From Aurantiochytrium sp. KH105 (lineage: Eukaryota > Sar > Bigyra > Thraustochytrida > Thraustochytriidae), in the NCBI GenBank assembly GCA_003116975.1, contig BGKB01000017.1, positions 496,001 to 560,000 on the forward strand: 64,000 bases of DNA. The letters run 5' to 3'. A program made the position numbers and the translations under genes. Under the pieces are notes generated by a model. It did not search any database. It was not told the DNA's origin and was given only the letters and a program-made list of their open reading frames with translations. This document shows, one piece after another, positions 16,867 through 26,375 of the stretch. How positions within the stretch are numbered: position 1 is the first letter of the stretch; every line of letters begins with the position of its first letter.

Positions 16867-19608
16867 ATGCGGCTCGCGAGCTCGCGCAAAAGACAGCGGG
16901 CAAGCAGCGGTATTAGCGATGGAGGCGGAAGCAGAAATCGGTCTCGCCGACGTGCCCCACTAAGCAACGATGAACTGGCCATGACAAGACCGCCACGGCC
17001 ACGCGAAATCTTGCGGCCGCCAGAGGTGAACCTCTTGACCAAGTTCGGCGTAGAGACGCGCAGACGCGGTGCAGAGCACCAGCTCTCGGGGACGCTCTTC
17101 GACTTTCATCAGACAGACGTCAATGATATCTATAGGAGCGGCAAACTGGCGAAAACCCTCAACAATCGATGCTTGCGCTGCTCGACGGACACGGCGCTCG
17201 GCCTGCGAAAAAGCAACGGGAGACCGCCTGTCGAGCGCACAAGCCGAGAAGCGTGCGACGAGTGTTGTCGCTTGGAAAGAGAAGAAACGGAACGCAGACG
17301 CATCGCAGAAGAACTTGCCGAGGAGGAAAACCGCAAATTTGATCAGGAAATTGCGCAGCGACGCGCCAAGGAGAAACGTGAAGGTTTTTCGTCCATGTTC
17401 AAGCCAAAGCTCAGCCCACTGAAAAGCAAGAGTCTCACCAGTATTGTAGATGACGACGACGACATCGACGACATCGAAGAAGGCGGAGGAGGAGGAGGAC
17501 GACGAGAGCCTCACGAGGGTTCGAGTGCAGGACTCGATGCGGGCGGAAGCAGTGGACTCACAAGCGCGAGCGCCTTCTATGGTGATGGAGATTCCGACGA
17601 TGAGAATGACAAGGAACACGAAATGTTTTTGCCACCACCAGCTCAGCTTGAATCGCTTCTGCCCGTGCCAATGGGATCCAAGCAAGAATTCCTTCGCACA
17701 TTGCGTGCATACAAAAAGAGTCAAGAGGAGCTTCACAGGGTGCGAATCCGCGAAAAGAGACGACTACGCGATCTCGCGGAACAGAGACGGAGACTCATCG
17801 AGGATGAGAAACGCAGGCTTCGACACGAAGCCCTCTTGCGTCATGCCGTAGCGCGCATGCGAAATCGAGGCCTGTACACGGCGTTCGTGGGCTGGCACGA
17901 GCATGTCAAGCTCGAGAAGCGCCGACGCCTCCTCGCAGGGTTCTCAAGCTCGTACATGAAAGAATGGACGTTTGGACATTGGCACTCCTGGGTGCGAAAG
18001 TCAAAAGAAGACCGACTTTGTAGCGCACTCATTGTCCAGGCATCATGGCGACGATTCCTAGCCCAGCAAGAACTTGCGCGTCGGCGTCGCAATCTTCAGG
18101 CGACGCTCACGATTCAGGCTTTCGCTCGCACAGTACTCGCAAAGGTCGTACTCAAGCTCGCAAGACGAAAGATTGCCCACCAGGAAAAGCTTGTACGACG
18201 AATGCTTTTACGCATGTCTTCGAACGCTAAGTTCCGCACCTTTTCCGGGTGGAAACGTTTCGTGCGCGTTCGACAGCACGTACGTGTCTTGGCGGGCAGG
18301 GCTGACGGCCACCGCGTTCGCTATAGCTGGGACATGTGGCGTCGCAATGCTGCGACAATTCGAAGGGAGCGGCACAAAGCAGCGGTGCGCGATATACAAC
18401 GTGTCGGTCGCGGCTTTGTGGGCCGACTCGAGACGCGTCGGAAACGTCGTGACCGGAATGCAGCGATTATTATTCAGCAAATGGTGCGCGCAAGAATTGC
18501 GCGCAACGTTTTACGAACCAAGCTACGACAACGTCGAGTCATCAAGCGCAAACTTGCAAAGATTTTCGGAGAGCGCAAACGCGCTCGATTTGCGTCATGG
18601 AAAACCTTTATAATCCAGCGAAAAACGCTGCGGCGTATGATGCAGGGCAGTCGTTTCCGGACCATAGAGGGAGCCTTTGCGCGCTGGTCGTCGCGTTATC
18701 ACGCCAGTCTAGATATCCAGAGGTTCTTTCGTGGATATCTAGGTCGCCAAGCCTTTATGGCGCGACAGCAAGAGTACCTCTTTGAAATGGCCGAGGGTGG
18801 CTGTCGGACACTCGGTGAAAGACAAAAGATGAAGCTCCTTTTTGATGAACGGTACTCGTCGCCGTTGCTGACTGAACTACGCAAGAACCTCTTGCACATC
18901 AAACGGCTGGCGCTTGTGATGGAGCGCAAGCGCAGCGCAGAAGCGCTTCTAGAAGCACGACGCGAGAGTGATCAGGGCGGGCGCGTGCCGCTGTGGCAGC
19001 TCTCGCGACACTCCAGAGACGGCGCCTTTATGACTCGCGAAGAGCAAGAGGCGGAAAATCTATTAAAAGGATTCACGCAGGAGGAACTCGAGCACGATGG
19101 TATTGTGGTCATGTGGGTGCACGGCGCACCGCAGCGCTTTGATGTTGAGACACACGCTGCTTTTCTGGAAGACATACTCATGAAGGACATTCAAAAGGAG
19201 ATTGCGCGCTTGCAGCGGGAAATGAACGAAAGCGCGGAGACGATGCGACGCGAGGACGCCGAGTGGAAGGAGACGCTCGAGCGTTACTTGCATCGCAAGA
19301 AACACCTTTTGAACATGACGGACGTTCGTCTTTACCCAAATGCTGGCAAGTCGTTCGAGTTGTCGTTTACAGACCCAGAAGAGGTACGCGAGACAATTTG
19401 CTCCTGGCTGGACATGGTGGAAAAAGAGTTTATCTCACGCTGGACGTTGCTCGCATGGGTCGCTCACGGTATGATTTTACGGAGAGGGATCCGTGCAAAG
19501 GAGCGTCTCCTCATTTGGGGAGTCCTTATGGAGGAGCTCGAGCCGAGTCTTGTCGACGAGCTCGCTGCCCTCATGCTCCAAATCATGACTGCCCAAGACA
19601 GCGCCTGA
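16867..19608 (+). CDS. IQ-motif protein with SFI1-like Trp repeats
   Basis: A 913-residue protein not matched to a named family. Order: basic N-terminus; two CxxC pairs at about 102-140 (LRCSTD, CDECCRLE); a coiled coil; an acidic Gly-rich linker at about 195-250; a basic helical region at about 285-640; a charged helical C-terminal domain. The basic region mixes IQ-type calmodulin-binding motifs (near 388, 414, 509, 534 and 616, for example DIQRVGRGFVGR) with aromatic repeats of the form F-x2-W (Trp near 343, 375, 462, 490, 579, 607), spaced 28-33 within pairs as in SFI1 centrin-binding repeats. A calmodulin- or centrin-binding role at basal body or axoneme is inferred. The ATG at 16981 is an alternative start. 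The 3' end overlaps the opposite-strand mannosyltransferase by 132 bp. Confidence 0.8.
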   Translation: MRLASSRKRQRASSGISDGGGSRNRSRRRAPLSNDELAMTRPPRPREILRPPEVNLLTKFGVETRRRGAEHQLSGTLFDFHQTDVNDIYRSGKLAKTLNNRCLRCSTDTALGLRKSNGRPPVERTSREACDECCRLEREETERRRIAEELAEEENRKFDQEIAQRRAKEKREGFSSMFKPKLSPLKSKSLTSIVDDDDDIDDIEEGGGGGGRREPHEGSSAGLDAGGSSGLTSASAFYGDGDSDDENDKEHEMFLPPPAQLESLLPVPMGSKQEFLRTLRAYKKSQEELHRVRIREKRRLRDLAEQRRRLIEDEKRRLRHEALLRHAVARMRNRGLYTAFVGWHEHVKLEKRRRLLAGFSSSYMKEWTFGHWHSWVRKSKEDRLCSALIVQASWRRFLAQQELARRRRNLQATLTIQAFARTVLAKVVLKLARRKIAHQEKLVRRMLLRMSSNAKFRTFSGWKRFVRVRQHVRVLAGRADGHRVRYSWDMWRRNAATIRRERHKAAVRDIQRVGRGFVGRLETRRKRRDRNAAIIIQQMVRARIARNVLRTKLRQRRVIKRKLAKIFGERKRARFASWKTFIIQRKTLRRMMQGSRFRTIEGAFARWSSRYHASLDIQRFFRGYLGRQAFMARQQEYLFEMAEGGCRTLGERQKMKLLFDERYSSPLLTELRKNLLHIKRLALVMERKRSAEALLEARRESDQGGRVPLWQLSRHSRDGAFMTREEQEAENLLKGFTQEELEHDGIVVMWVHGAPQRFDVETHAAFLEDILMKDIQKEIARLQREMNESAETMRREDAEWKETLERYLHRKKHLLNMTDVRLYPNAGKSFELSFTDPEEVRETICSWLDMVEKEFISRWTLLAWVAHGMILRRGIRAKERLLIWGVLMEELEPSLVDELAALMLQIMTAQDSA

Positions 19609-21408
19609 GGCTTGAGTTCGGTCCTCGGACGACGTCATTGCGGCGTCCAAATCGTCGAGTCTAATTTTGTGTAATTCGAGCCGCAGATCCTGCAACGATC
19701 GAGGGGGGCGTTCGCCTGAAAAGTGCGGAAAGAAGGACGCAACGGGTGCCTGATCAGCACACTTTGGAAAGTCCTCGCAAGCTGACGCGGGCATGATAAA
19801 GTACCATTCTTCGCCCGGACAACCCGCGTCACGGAGAATGCTGGGAATCCGTGCGGGTGCGGTTCCCATGAGGTCTACAGTGGTGACATTGTGGTCCGTG
19901 AGCAAGAAGCGCGGCATCATGTACGTTTCGTACGAGGCGATGCATCGAATCGTCCGTTGTGACTCGAAGAGCTCGCCTTCAATCGCCAACAGCGCAGGCA
20001 CCACGCCTCCTTGATGCACAAATCCATAAAAAACACCGAGAATAATGTTGAAGACAAGCCAGAAGAATTGCGCATGGCCATTGCGAGTGACAACTTCCGT
20101 GGTAAGCACTGCGATGGGGAGAATGAGAGGCATGAGGAAACGTGGTTCCTGGTGTGGGGCCAGTGAGAGCGTGCAAAGCCCGCACATGATCACTGCAACC
20201 ATGACGGCCCGCTTTGAGGTTGCAAAGGCTGACCGGCGTAAAAGAGCGAAAATCCAAAGCGGGGAGAAGAGGAGCTGCATGTTAACTGCCGCATGCAAGT
20301 AATGTGGGTGCAGACCATGCTGGGCTAGGTTATCGAAGCGGGTGTTGTAGATGAGGTTGTTTAGGGGCGTCAGCGTGAGCTGGATGCCCTCGCGGCCAAG
20401 GGGTTCACGCAGCCATGACGGTAGGGGTGATGTCTCTGAACGGCAGTCCTCCATCGCGTTAACATAGATGGAGTCTGCGCTCACAAAGACAAGAACGCAA
20501 AGCCCCGCGCCGAGCAAGGCCCTAGCCAGACGCGGTACGAGAGCGCGCAACAGGTACACCACATTTCCCTGTTGAGGTTGTACCCATGCGTCTTTGCTCG
20601 CGCAAGTGTCTTCATTTTCCTGGGACGGCGCTTCGAGGGCGTGCAGCGCTTCGAGATATACCCAGAAGAAGGCAATCGGGAGAACAAAGGCCGGGAATGT
20701 GACGTGTATAAAAATGCCAGCTGCGGCGCAGGCGCCCAAGGTTGCTGGCCGGCGCATAAAGCCAGCATAGGCACAGAACACAAACAAGAGGACAGCGAGT
20801 GAGTTTGCGAGAGGTCTGGCCAAAAGAACAATGCTGACCCATGACGAGCGGTACACGAAGAATGTGCGCTCGCCGAACACGCGACGGACGCACCAATCTG
20901 CAACGAGGGAGAGTCCAAATACGAAAAGGCGTGGTAAAACAAGCGCCCAGAGGCTCGAAGCGTGAAGCCATGTATGTTTGAGCAGGCAAAATGGCACTCC
21001 GCAGCTTACAAGTGGTGGCACGACGCTTCTGTACAGCAGCCCGTCATGCTCACACGAGAACTCCCAGGGAACAAAAGTGTCATAGCCGAGGATCCACTTG
21101 GATGCGACCTCTTGCGTTTGGAAGAATTCATCTGCGTTTTTTCATGCGTCGGTGAGGATCATGTATTTGTGAGAAAGGTCAGCGTCATTTTGATGATGTT
21201 CGATAAGGCCGCAATTGTAACACGACACGATCGGGCAAGCCGAGTTGGCAGGCCAAGCATGCGAGCAAAAGATGCGAGCCCACGAGCTCGCGGTAATTTG
21301 GAAAACAAACGCACCCGGATGCAAATACCCCGGCGCAAAGATCATCATGAGTCGCAGCAGCACTCCGAAGGGGACATCGCTCGCGTACGAAGTCCGCAGC
21401 ACACCCAT
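19477..21408 (-). CDS. PIGZ: GPI mannosyltransferase 4 (PIG-Z/SMP3 type), two exons
   Basis: Glycosyltransferase family 22 member that would add a fourth, side-branch mannose to the GPI core in the ER, using dolichol-phosphate mannose. Proposed exons are 21408-21315 and 21131-19477, giving 582 residues (human PIG-Z is similar). Exon 1 starts at an ATG and carries a hydrophobic N-terminus. Splicing rebuilds the GT22 lumenal motif HPDEFFQ exactly across the junction, followed by GYDTFVPWEF. Later elements are family-typical: PLNNLIYNTRFDNLAQHGLHP at about 308-328 and the HQEPRFL motif near 383. Several hydrophobic helices lie between. The last ~45 residues are hydrophilic and overlap the convergent IQ/SFI1-like gene by 132 bp. 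The intron is inferred from motif restoration and consensus GT/AG ends. Confidence 0.88.
21132..21314 (-). other. Spliceosomal intron, 183 nt
   Basis: The donor reads GTGCGT at 21314 and the acceptor reads CGCAG ending at 21132, both on the minus strand. Removal joins a CCGG exon end to an ATGAATTC exon start in phase 1 and creates the catalytic HPDEFFQ motif of GT22 enzymes. This is strong internal evidence that the genome uses canonical introns even though most genes here lack them. Confidence 0.85.
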
Positions 21409-21751
21409 AGCCGCTGCTGCGAGTTGGGCCGCCGGACGTGAACAGGGCTTTCTTTGCTCGCAACGGGGACGCTCGGTCCGCGTCTGCAGCGGGGCGAATT
21501 GCCTTCGCTTTCGCCTTCGCGTTTGCCTTTGCCTTTGCGTCTGCGTCTGTGTCGCGCAGCTCTCTCTCGCCAAAGCGGCCGGCCAGCATCAGCGGAACCT
21601 TTGCGTCGCCGCTGCCGCTGCCTGCGGCCACGGAGAATGGTTCTGCGCGACGGTAATCGTTCGACGAGCGGGATCGATCGAGAGCCGCGATAACTCCGAG
21701 ACCCAAAGGAACGGGAACGAGAACAAAAAGAACGAGTTGGACTCCCCTAGT

Positions 21752-21770
21752 GACGGTCACGGTGACCGTC
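21752..21770. promoter_or_regulatory. 19-bp palindrome upstream of the PIG-Z gene
   Basis: Perfect 9-bp arms GACGGTCAC and GTGACCGTC around a single central base. A related GACCGTGAC lies about 20 bp further on. It sits about 345 bp upstream of the mannosyltransferase start, where a dimeric transcription factor site is plausible. Function is unproven. Confidence 0.3.
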
Positions 21771-22132
21771 GCGAGCCGCGGCCAGCGACCGTGACTTGGG
21801 ATTGGGGTTGCTTTTGCTGCGAAAGAATGAACCGCCATGGGTAATGCTCGAGGCAGCCAACGTAGAATACGAATCTCCATGCCTAGGATGAGCTCTGGAT
21901 AATCAAGAGATGATGATGTCATCTCTTCTTCCCTTATAAGATAGATGCAAAATCGTATGTTTGGACTGAAATCGGTGGTTGAATCAGAGATGAGTTTGCT
22001 CGTTCGAAGTCGGAAAAACTGTTATATGTCGAAATGGTGTCGTGCCGCAATCGACTCGATTGAGCACAAAGACAATTCACGTTCTCAGAAAGCGCTTCAA
22101 CCTGTTTTCCGGCAATTGTGAATTGTCAATTT

Positions 22133-22984
22133 TTAAAGAACGCGCTTCAGCCAGGTACTTTGGCAACGCATGTAGGTTTGTCGAGAGCTCTTTGGAAGAT
22201 ACGGATTGGTCCAGCGCGTGCCAAGAAGGCTGGCCAGCTCCAACATCTCAGCATTGACTTGCTGAATGAGCGCCGGACCGCAGCTCTCTGCATTCACCAC
22301 GAGAGCGCTGACAATATTCGTCCGCTTGAAAGTCGCTCGTCCCTCGCTCATTGACTCCCTCATCCTAAAGTTCTCAAAAGGCATGCCTCGGAGAGATGTA
22401 AGAAATCATTCACAATCTCCAGCAGCTTCAAACTCATGAACATGTACCCGTTGTAGATCAGCTCTATTGCTAGGGCTAAGTCCCTCCCGTGCAGGGTCGC
22501 AGCGACGATTTTCGCATCTTCATCAAGAAGCTGGGCTAAAGAAAAATACCTTAGGTGTGCACTAGATGCTGATCGAGATGGTTGCCAGGAAAGCAAAGAT
22601 CAAGACAAATCTATCAAAAGCGTCCATCGGCTCAGTCGAGAGCTCCATGCAACGCATCACGCATACTACGCATGCGGATGCGAGTTTCGGTTGTGCAACC
22701 TCATTGAAGTCAGCGTGACTCAAGGACTTGGCACTAGCCTCAAGCAAGATTTGCTGAAGGCTGGAAGGGAGGATGCAACGCAAGCAGCCGGCAAGCGCAG
22801 CGATGACTGACTGGGACAAGGTGCCGCGAATAGCGCTCTTTGTTTCCGCCTCGATAAGATGGGTCGCCAGGGTGGCCCATCTCTTGCGCACTTCTTCTGG
22901 GTCCGATGCCTCTTCGCGCGCGGCGCCAGAGGTGACCAGAGCAAGCACTGACGAGCGCTTCACATTGTGATTCATGCGTGCCAT
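22133..22984 (-). CDS. Possible multi-exon hypothetical gene (weak)
   Basis: Three consecutive minus-strand open frames (140, 78 and 83 residues, in different frames) have mixed, helix-like composition rather than repeat-driven bias. The first starts with an ATG at 22984. Together they may be exons of one small gene, but I could not find a consistent set of splice junctions. T-rich stretches before AG dinucleotides exist near 22535. No family is recognised. Treat this as a pointer only. Confidence 0.15.
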
Positions 22985-23513
22985 GCAAGAGAGAATATTG
23001 GCTGCACCGGCGGATCGTTCGAGCTTACATGTTCATTGGCAACGCAATCGAGCGGTGCGTCGAACGCGATCATCTGGACGCGATCTCTCGCAAGGATTCT
23101 CCCTTCATTGTGCATCGCATCGCGAGCTGGGTGCATTCAAGGTCGCGCTCGATGTGGCACATTGAGTGCACGATACAGGCTTCCGCGATAACACGAACGG
23201 CCATCGGGGCCATCCGCAGCGACGTGGTTCACAAAGGCACGCAGGAATTGATCGAAACCATCCCGTTCGGATGATTCCGCCTTTGTCGGGATCAGTCTCG
23301 CGACCGATCTGTCTGCCACTGTTCACATTACCGAGGAAGACAAGCGATCGATGCATGCAGCAGCAGCAGCAGCAGGCTGTTGATCGATCGATACAGACCT
23401 TTTGGCCTCCCACCTTGCTCGTCTCCTTGCCCTAAAGCGCGCGAGCTGGCTGACGGGCGCGTGCAGGGGGTGGCATACACGGTATTAGGGTGCGAGGCGG
23501 GCGACGGAAATGG

Positions 23514-23520
23514 CTATAAA
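23514..23520 (+). promoter_or_regulatory. TATA-box-like element
   Basis: CTATAAA followed about 30 bp later by an initiator-like TCACTTC and then a pyrimidine-rich leader (about 23563-23596). This is a well-formed core promoter about 1.1 kb upstream of the cytidylyltransferase ORF. A first ATG in good context at 23655 opens an 17-codon frame ending at 23708, so it may be a uORF or a short first exon. Confidence 0.35.
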
Positions 23521-23679
23521 CCCGCGCGCCCACTGTCACTTCAGCTTTTGTATCCGGCACTTTCTTTCTTTCCTTCCTTTCGCCCCTCGAGGCAATTTCT
23601 GACATCGCCTCATCTCAAGAAACTTCGTGGGCTCCGCGCGAGCGCAGGCCCGCCATGGCTGCCGGCAAGACACGTCTTA

Positions 23680-23742
23680 CAAGGCAAGACAAGGCTAGGC
23701 AAGGCTAGGCAAGGCTAGGCTAGGCTAGGCAAGGCAAGGCAA
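23680..23742. repeat. AAGGC/TAGGC pentamer microsatellite
   Basis: About 12 imperfect 5-bp units. The same AAGGC unit forms the array at 50872-50905. Confidence 0.85.
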
Positions 23743-24041
23743 GATCTGATCTTGCGGTCAGTCGGACCCAGGGGTATGACAACGTGACGTTTGTGAGGTA
23801 TGGATGCCAGGGTGGCTGGCTGTCTCTGGCAGGTAGTAGTAGGCCTAGTAGTAACTCTTGGCAGCAGCCGAGGTTATCAGCGACCCGGACCCGACTCCGC
23901 TCGCCGCTGCTCGCCTCGACGCGAGACCCGAGCGCCGCCCGGCGTCGCGCGCGACCGTGAGCGGGCCCTGCGCTCGCGCGTCCGCCCCCTCTGCGCCCGC
24001 TCGCCGGTGCTCTTGCTCGCCGCCCGGTCGTCGTCTCTCGG

Positions 24042-24301
24042 TCGTCTCGTCTCGTCTCGTCTCGTCTCGTCTCGTCTCGTGCTGCTTGTCGGCACTGTCT
24101 GTTGCGCTGTTGGACGTCCATCGATCGCCCTGCGTCGCCAAACCCGAAACCTGCATCGCGCGCGCCCCGACGCCACGAGCCCGGCCGCCCGCGCGCAGCC
24201 GAGCGCAGAGCGCGCCGAGGAGAGCAGCCCGAGCGCGCGCGCGCGCGCGAGCGAGCCCGCGCCGGAGGAGGCGAGGCGAGGCGAGGCGAGGCGAGGCGAG
24301 C
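24042..24301. repeat. Two pentamer tracts, GTCTC and GGCGA
   Basis: (GTCTC)n at about 24042-24080 and (GGCGA)n at about 24267-24301, with CpG-rich low-complexity DNA between. Both lie in the presumed 5' region of the cytidylyltransferase gene. Confidence 0.8.
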
Positions 24302-24596
24302 CCAGCGCGAGAGGTAGCGCAGCGCGGCTGGCAGAGCGATAACAAGCTTGGCGAGCGCGCGACCAACCAGCGCGAGGACGGCGAGGAGGAGGTGCGCGAG
24401 GAGGGCAGCAGCAGCGGCAGCGGCGGCAGCAGCGCAGCGTAGGGTGGACGCGCGCCTGCGAGCGGACGGAGCAGCGTACCGTCCGTGCGGCCCGCAGGCG
24501 GAAGCGGCGAGCGGAAGAGGAGAAGAGGGGCAAGTATCTTTGGAGGCCAGCGAGTCTTGACGAGGCGGGCAGGCGAGCAGGCCTGTGGAAGAGACG

Positions 24597-26141
24597 ATGG
24601 CGGGCGCGTCGGAGAGCATGCGGCAGGCTGTGCAGGCCGGTCGCGGGCTGGTCAAGGACGTGGTGGACGCTCGGAGCGTGGAGCCCATGTACGAGGCCTT
24701 CAAGCAGTCGGAAACGATGCGCAACCTGAAACGCGGCGTGGACCGCCTGCTCAAGGCTGGAGGCTACACGGAGCCGTACCCCACGGAGGAGCAGCTGTTG
24801 GCGACCTTGAGTATCATGGCGCTTACGCTAATGCTGTACTATATCTTCTTCGGAAAGCGGCACCAGCACAAACGCGCCATCTTGGCCAACAAGCTGGCCG
24901 AGGCCGAACGCAAGGTGGCGGAGCTCGAACGGCAAATGGACGATCTCGACTCGGAGGACGAACTTTTCTGCGACGACGACAGGCCGATCCGTGTCTGGAT
25001 GGACGGTGCCTTTGACATGATGCACTACGGACACATGAACGCTTTCCGCCAGGGTCGTTCGCTGGGCAACTACCTCGTGGTTGGCATCAACAGCGACGAG
25101 AGCATCAAAGAGTGCAAGGGCACGGCGCCCGTCATGAACGACCAGGAGCGCTGCGGCGCCGTCAAGGGCTGCAAGTGGGTCGATGAGATTGTGCCCGGCG
25201 CCCCGTACGTGATGACCCCCGAGTATCTGAACTACGTCATCAAAAAGTACAAGATCGACTACGTGGTCCACGGCGATGATCCTTGCATCGTGGATGGCAA
25301 GGATGTGTACGAGGACGCCAAGCGACGCGGCATCTACCGGAGCATTCCGCGCACCGAGGGTGTGTCCACGACGGACATTGTGGGCCGGATGCTCTACCTT
25401 TCGCGCGACCACCACGAAAAGGGCCAGCACGAACGCCCCGACCTTGTTTCCCGCGAGCGCAAGCGGAGCAACTCAATGTCTTCAGTCACGTCGGAGGGCT
25501 CGTTGAACCCGGATGGGACCGTGAGCAGCGGATTCTTCCGGCCGTCGCGATTCTTGACGACCTCGCGCATGTTGCGAATCTTTTCTGCGGGCGCGCGCGA
25601 CCCGCCACCGGGCGCCCGCGTCGTCTACATTGACGGCGCCTGGGACATGTTCCACATGGGCCACGTCAAGACGCTGCAGCGCGCGCGCGAGCTTGGCGAC
25701 TACCTCATTGTGGGCGTCCATGGCGACAAGGTGGTCAACGAGCGCCGCGGCAAGAACTTCCCCATCATGAACCTCAACGAGCGTCTGCTGAGCGTGCTCG
25801 GATGCCGTTACGCGAGTGATGTGCTCATTGATGCGCCATGGCACATTACGCGGGAGATGATTGCGTCATTGCGAATTGACGTAGTGGCTCGTGGTACGGT
25901 GAGCGACCACCCGTATGACGTCGTCGAGACTTCATCGGCGTACAAGGTGCCCAAGGAGATGAAGATTTTGGAAACGATCAAGTCCGAGTCCGATCTTTCC
26001 GTGGAGGCGATCGTCAAGCGTATCCTCACGAATGAGGAAGTCTTCGCCAACAAGGTCGACAAGAAGATGAAGGCCGAGGGCGAGTACTATGCCAAGCGCT
26101 ATGGATTCGAGGCTGATGCAGACGCCGATGCCGACGAATGA
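24597..26141 (+). CDS. PCYT2: Ethanolamine-phosphate cytidylyltransferase with N-terminal membrane anchor
   Basis: A 514-residue ECT/PCYT2, the rate-limiting enzyme of the CDP-ethanolamine (Kennedy) pathway; it makes CDP-ethanolamine from CTP and phosphoethanolamine. Two cytidylyltransferase folds are present. The first has the CTP-binding HYGH motif at about 142 and the RTEGVSTTDIVGRML signature at about 255-269. The second has HMGH at about 352 but lacks the RTxGxSTT signature, as is usual for PCYT2. A hydrophobic helix at about 64-85 (LATLSIMALTLMLYYIFF) precedes the catalytic part, as in plant PECT1, so membrane tethering is likely. The inter-domain linker is Ser-rich (RKRSNSMSSVTSEGS). 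The ATG at 24597 is the first in frame. Confidence 0.95.
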   Translation: MAGASESMRQAVQAGRGLVKDVVDARSVEPMYEAFKQSETMRNLKRGVDRLLKAGGYTEPYPTEEQLLATLSIMALTLMLYYIFFGKRHQHKRAILANKLAEAERKVAELERQMDDLDSEDELFCDDDRPIRVWMDGAFDMMHYGHMNAFRQGRSLGNYLVVGINSDESIKECKGTAPVMNDQERCGAVKGCKWVDEIVPGAPYVMTPEYLNYVIKKYKIDYVVHGDDPCIVDGKDVYEDAKRRGIYRSIPRTEGVSTTDIVGRMLYLSRDHHEKGQHERPDLVSRERKRSNSMSSVTSEGSLNPDGTVSSGFFRPSRFLTTSRMLRIFSAGARDPPPGARVVYIDGAWDMFHMGHVKTLQRARELGDYLIVGVHGDKVVNERRGKNFPIMNLNERLLSVLGCRYASDVLIDAPWHITREMIASLRIDVVARGTVSDHPYDVVETSSAYKVPKEMKILETIKSESDLSVEAIVKRILTNEEVFANKVDKKMKAEGEYYAKRYGFEADADADADE

Positions 26142-26358
26142 AACAACGACTGACTTGTAAAAAGTCGCAGATCGATAGGCGTACGCGCCCTGCTTTTTCG
26201 TCTTTTCTTTTTCTTTTCTTTCAAAGATCAGCGAGGTTGTGCGCAAAACCACCGTTGACGTGAGAGCGCCAACATCTGTGGTGGCAGCACGTTGCGTGCT
26301 TCCTCGTAAACGTGAAGTTGGATAGGTATGGTGAGGCGGAGAACAAGTGTGTGTGTGA

Positions 26359-26375
26359 GGGGGGGGGGGGGGGGG
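26359..26375 (+). repeat. Poly-G run of 17
   Basis: Seventeen consecutive G preceded by (GT)n. Its length is prone to sequencing error. It could form a G-quadruplex between molecules, but no function is evident. Confidence 0.9.

Larger units (their letters stand above)
21409..24596. other. Long, mostly non-coding region upstream of the cytidylyltransferase
   Basis: About 3.2 kb. It contains hexamer-like GCCTTT repeats near 21500-21550, a 19-bp palindrome, a perfect hairpin at 21905-21927 (9-bp arms, 5-nt loop), weak coding signal on the minus strand at 22133-22984, a TATA-like element near 23514, and pentamer repeats at 23680-23742, 24042-24080 and 24267-24301. Open frames near 23.7-24.6 kb are repeat-driven. 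No other gene is supported. Confidence 0.5.
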
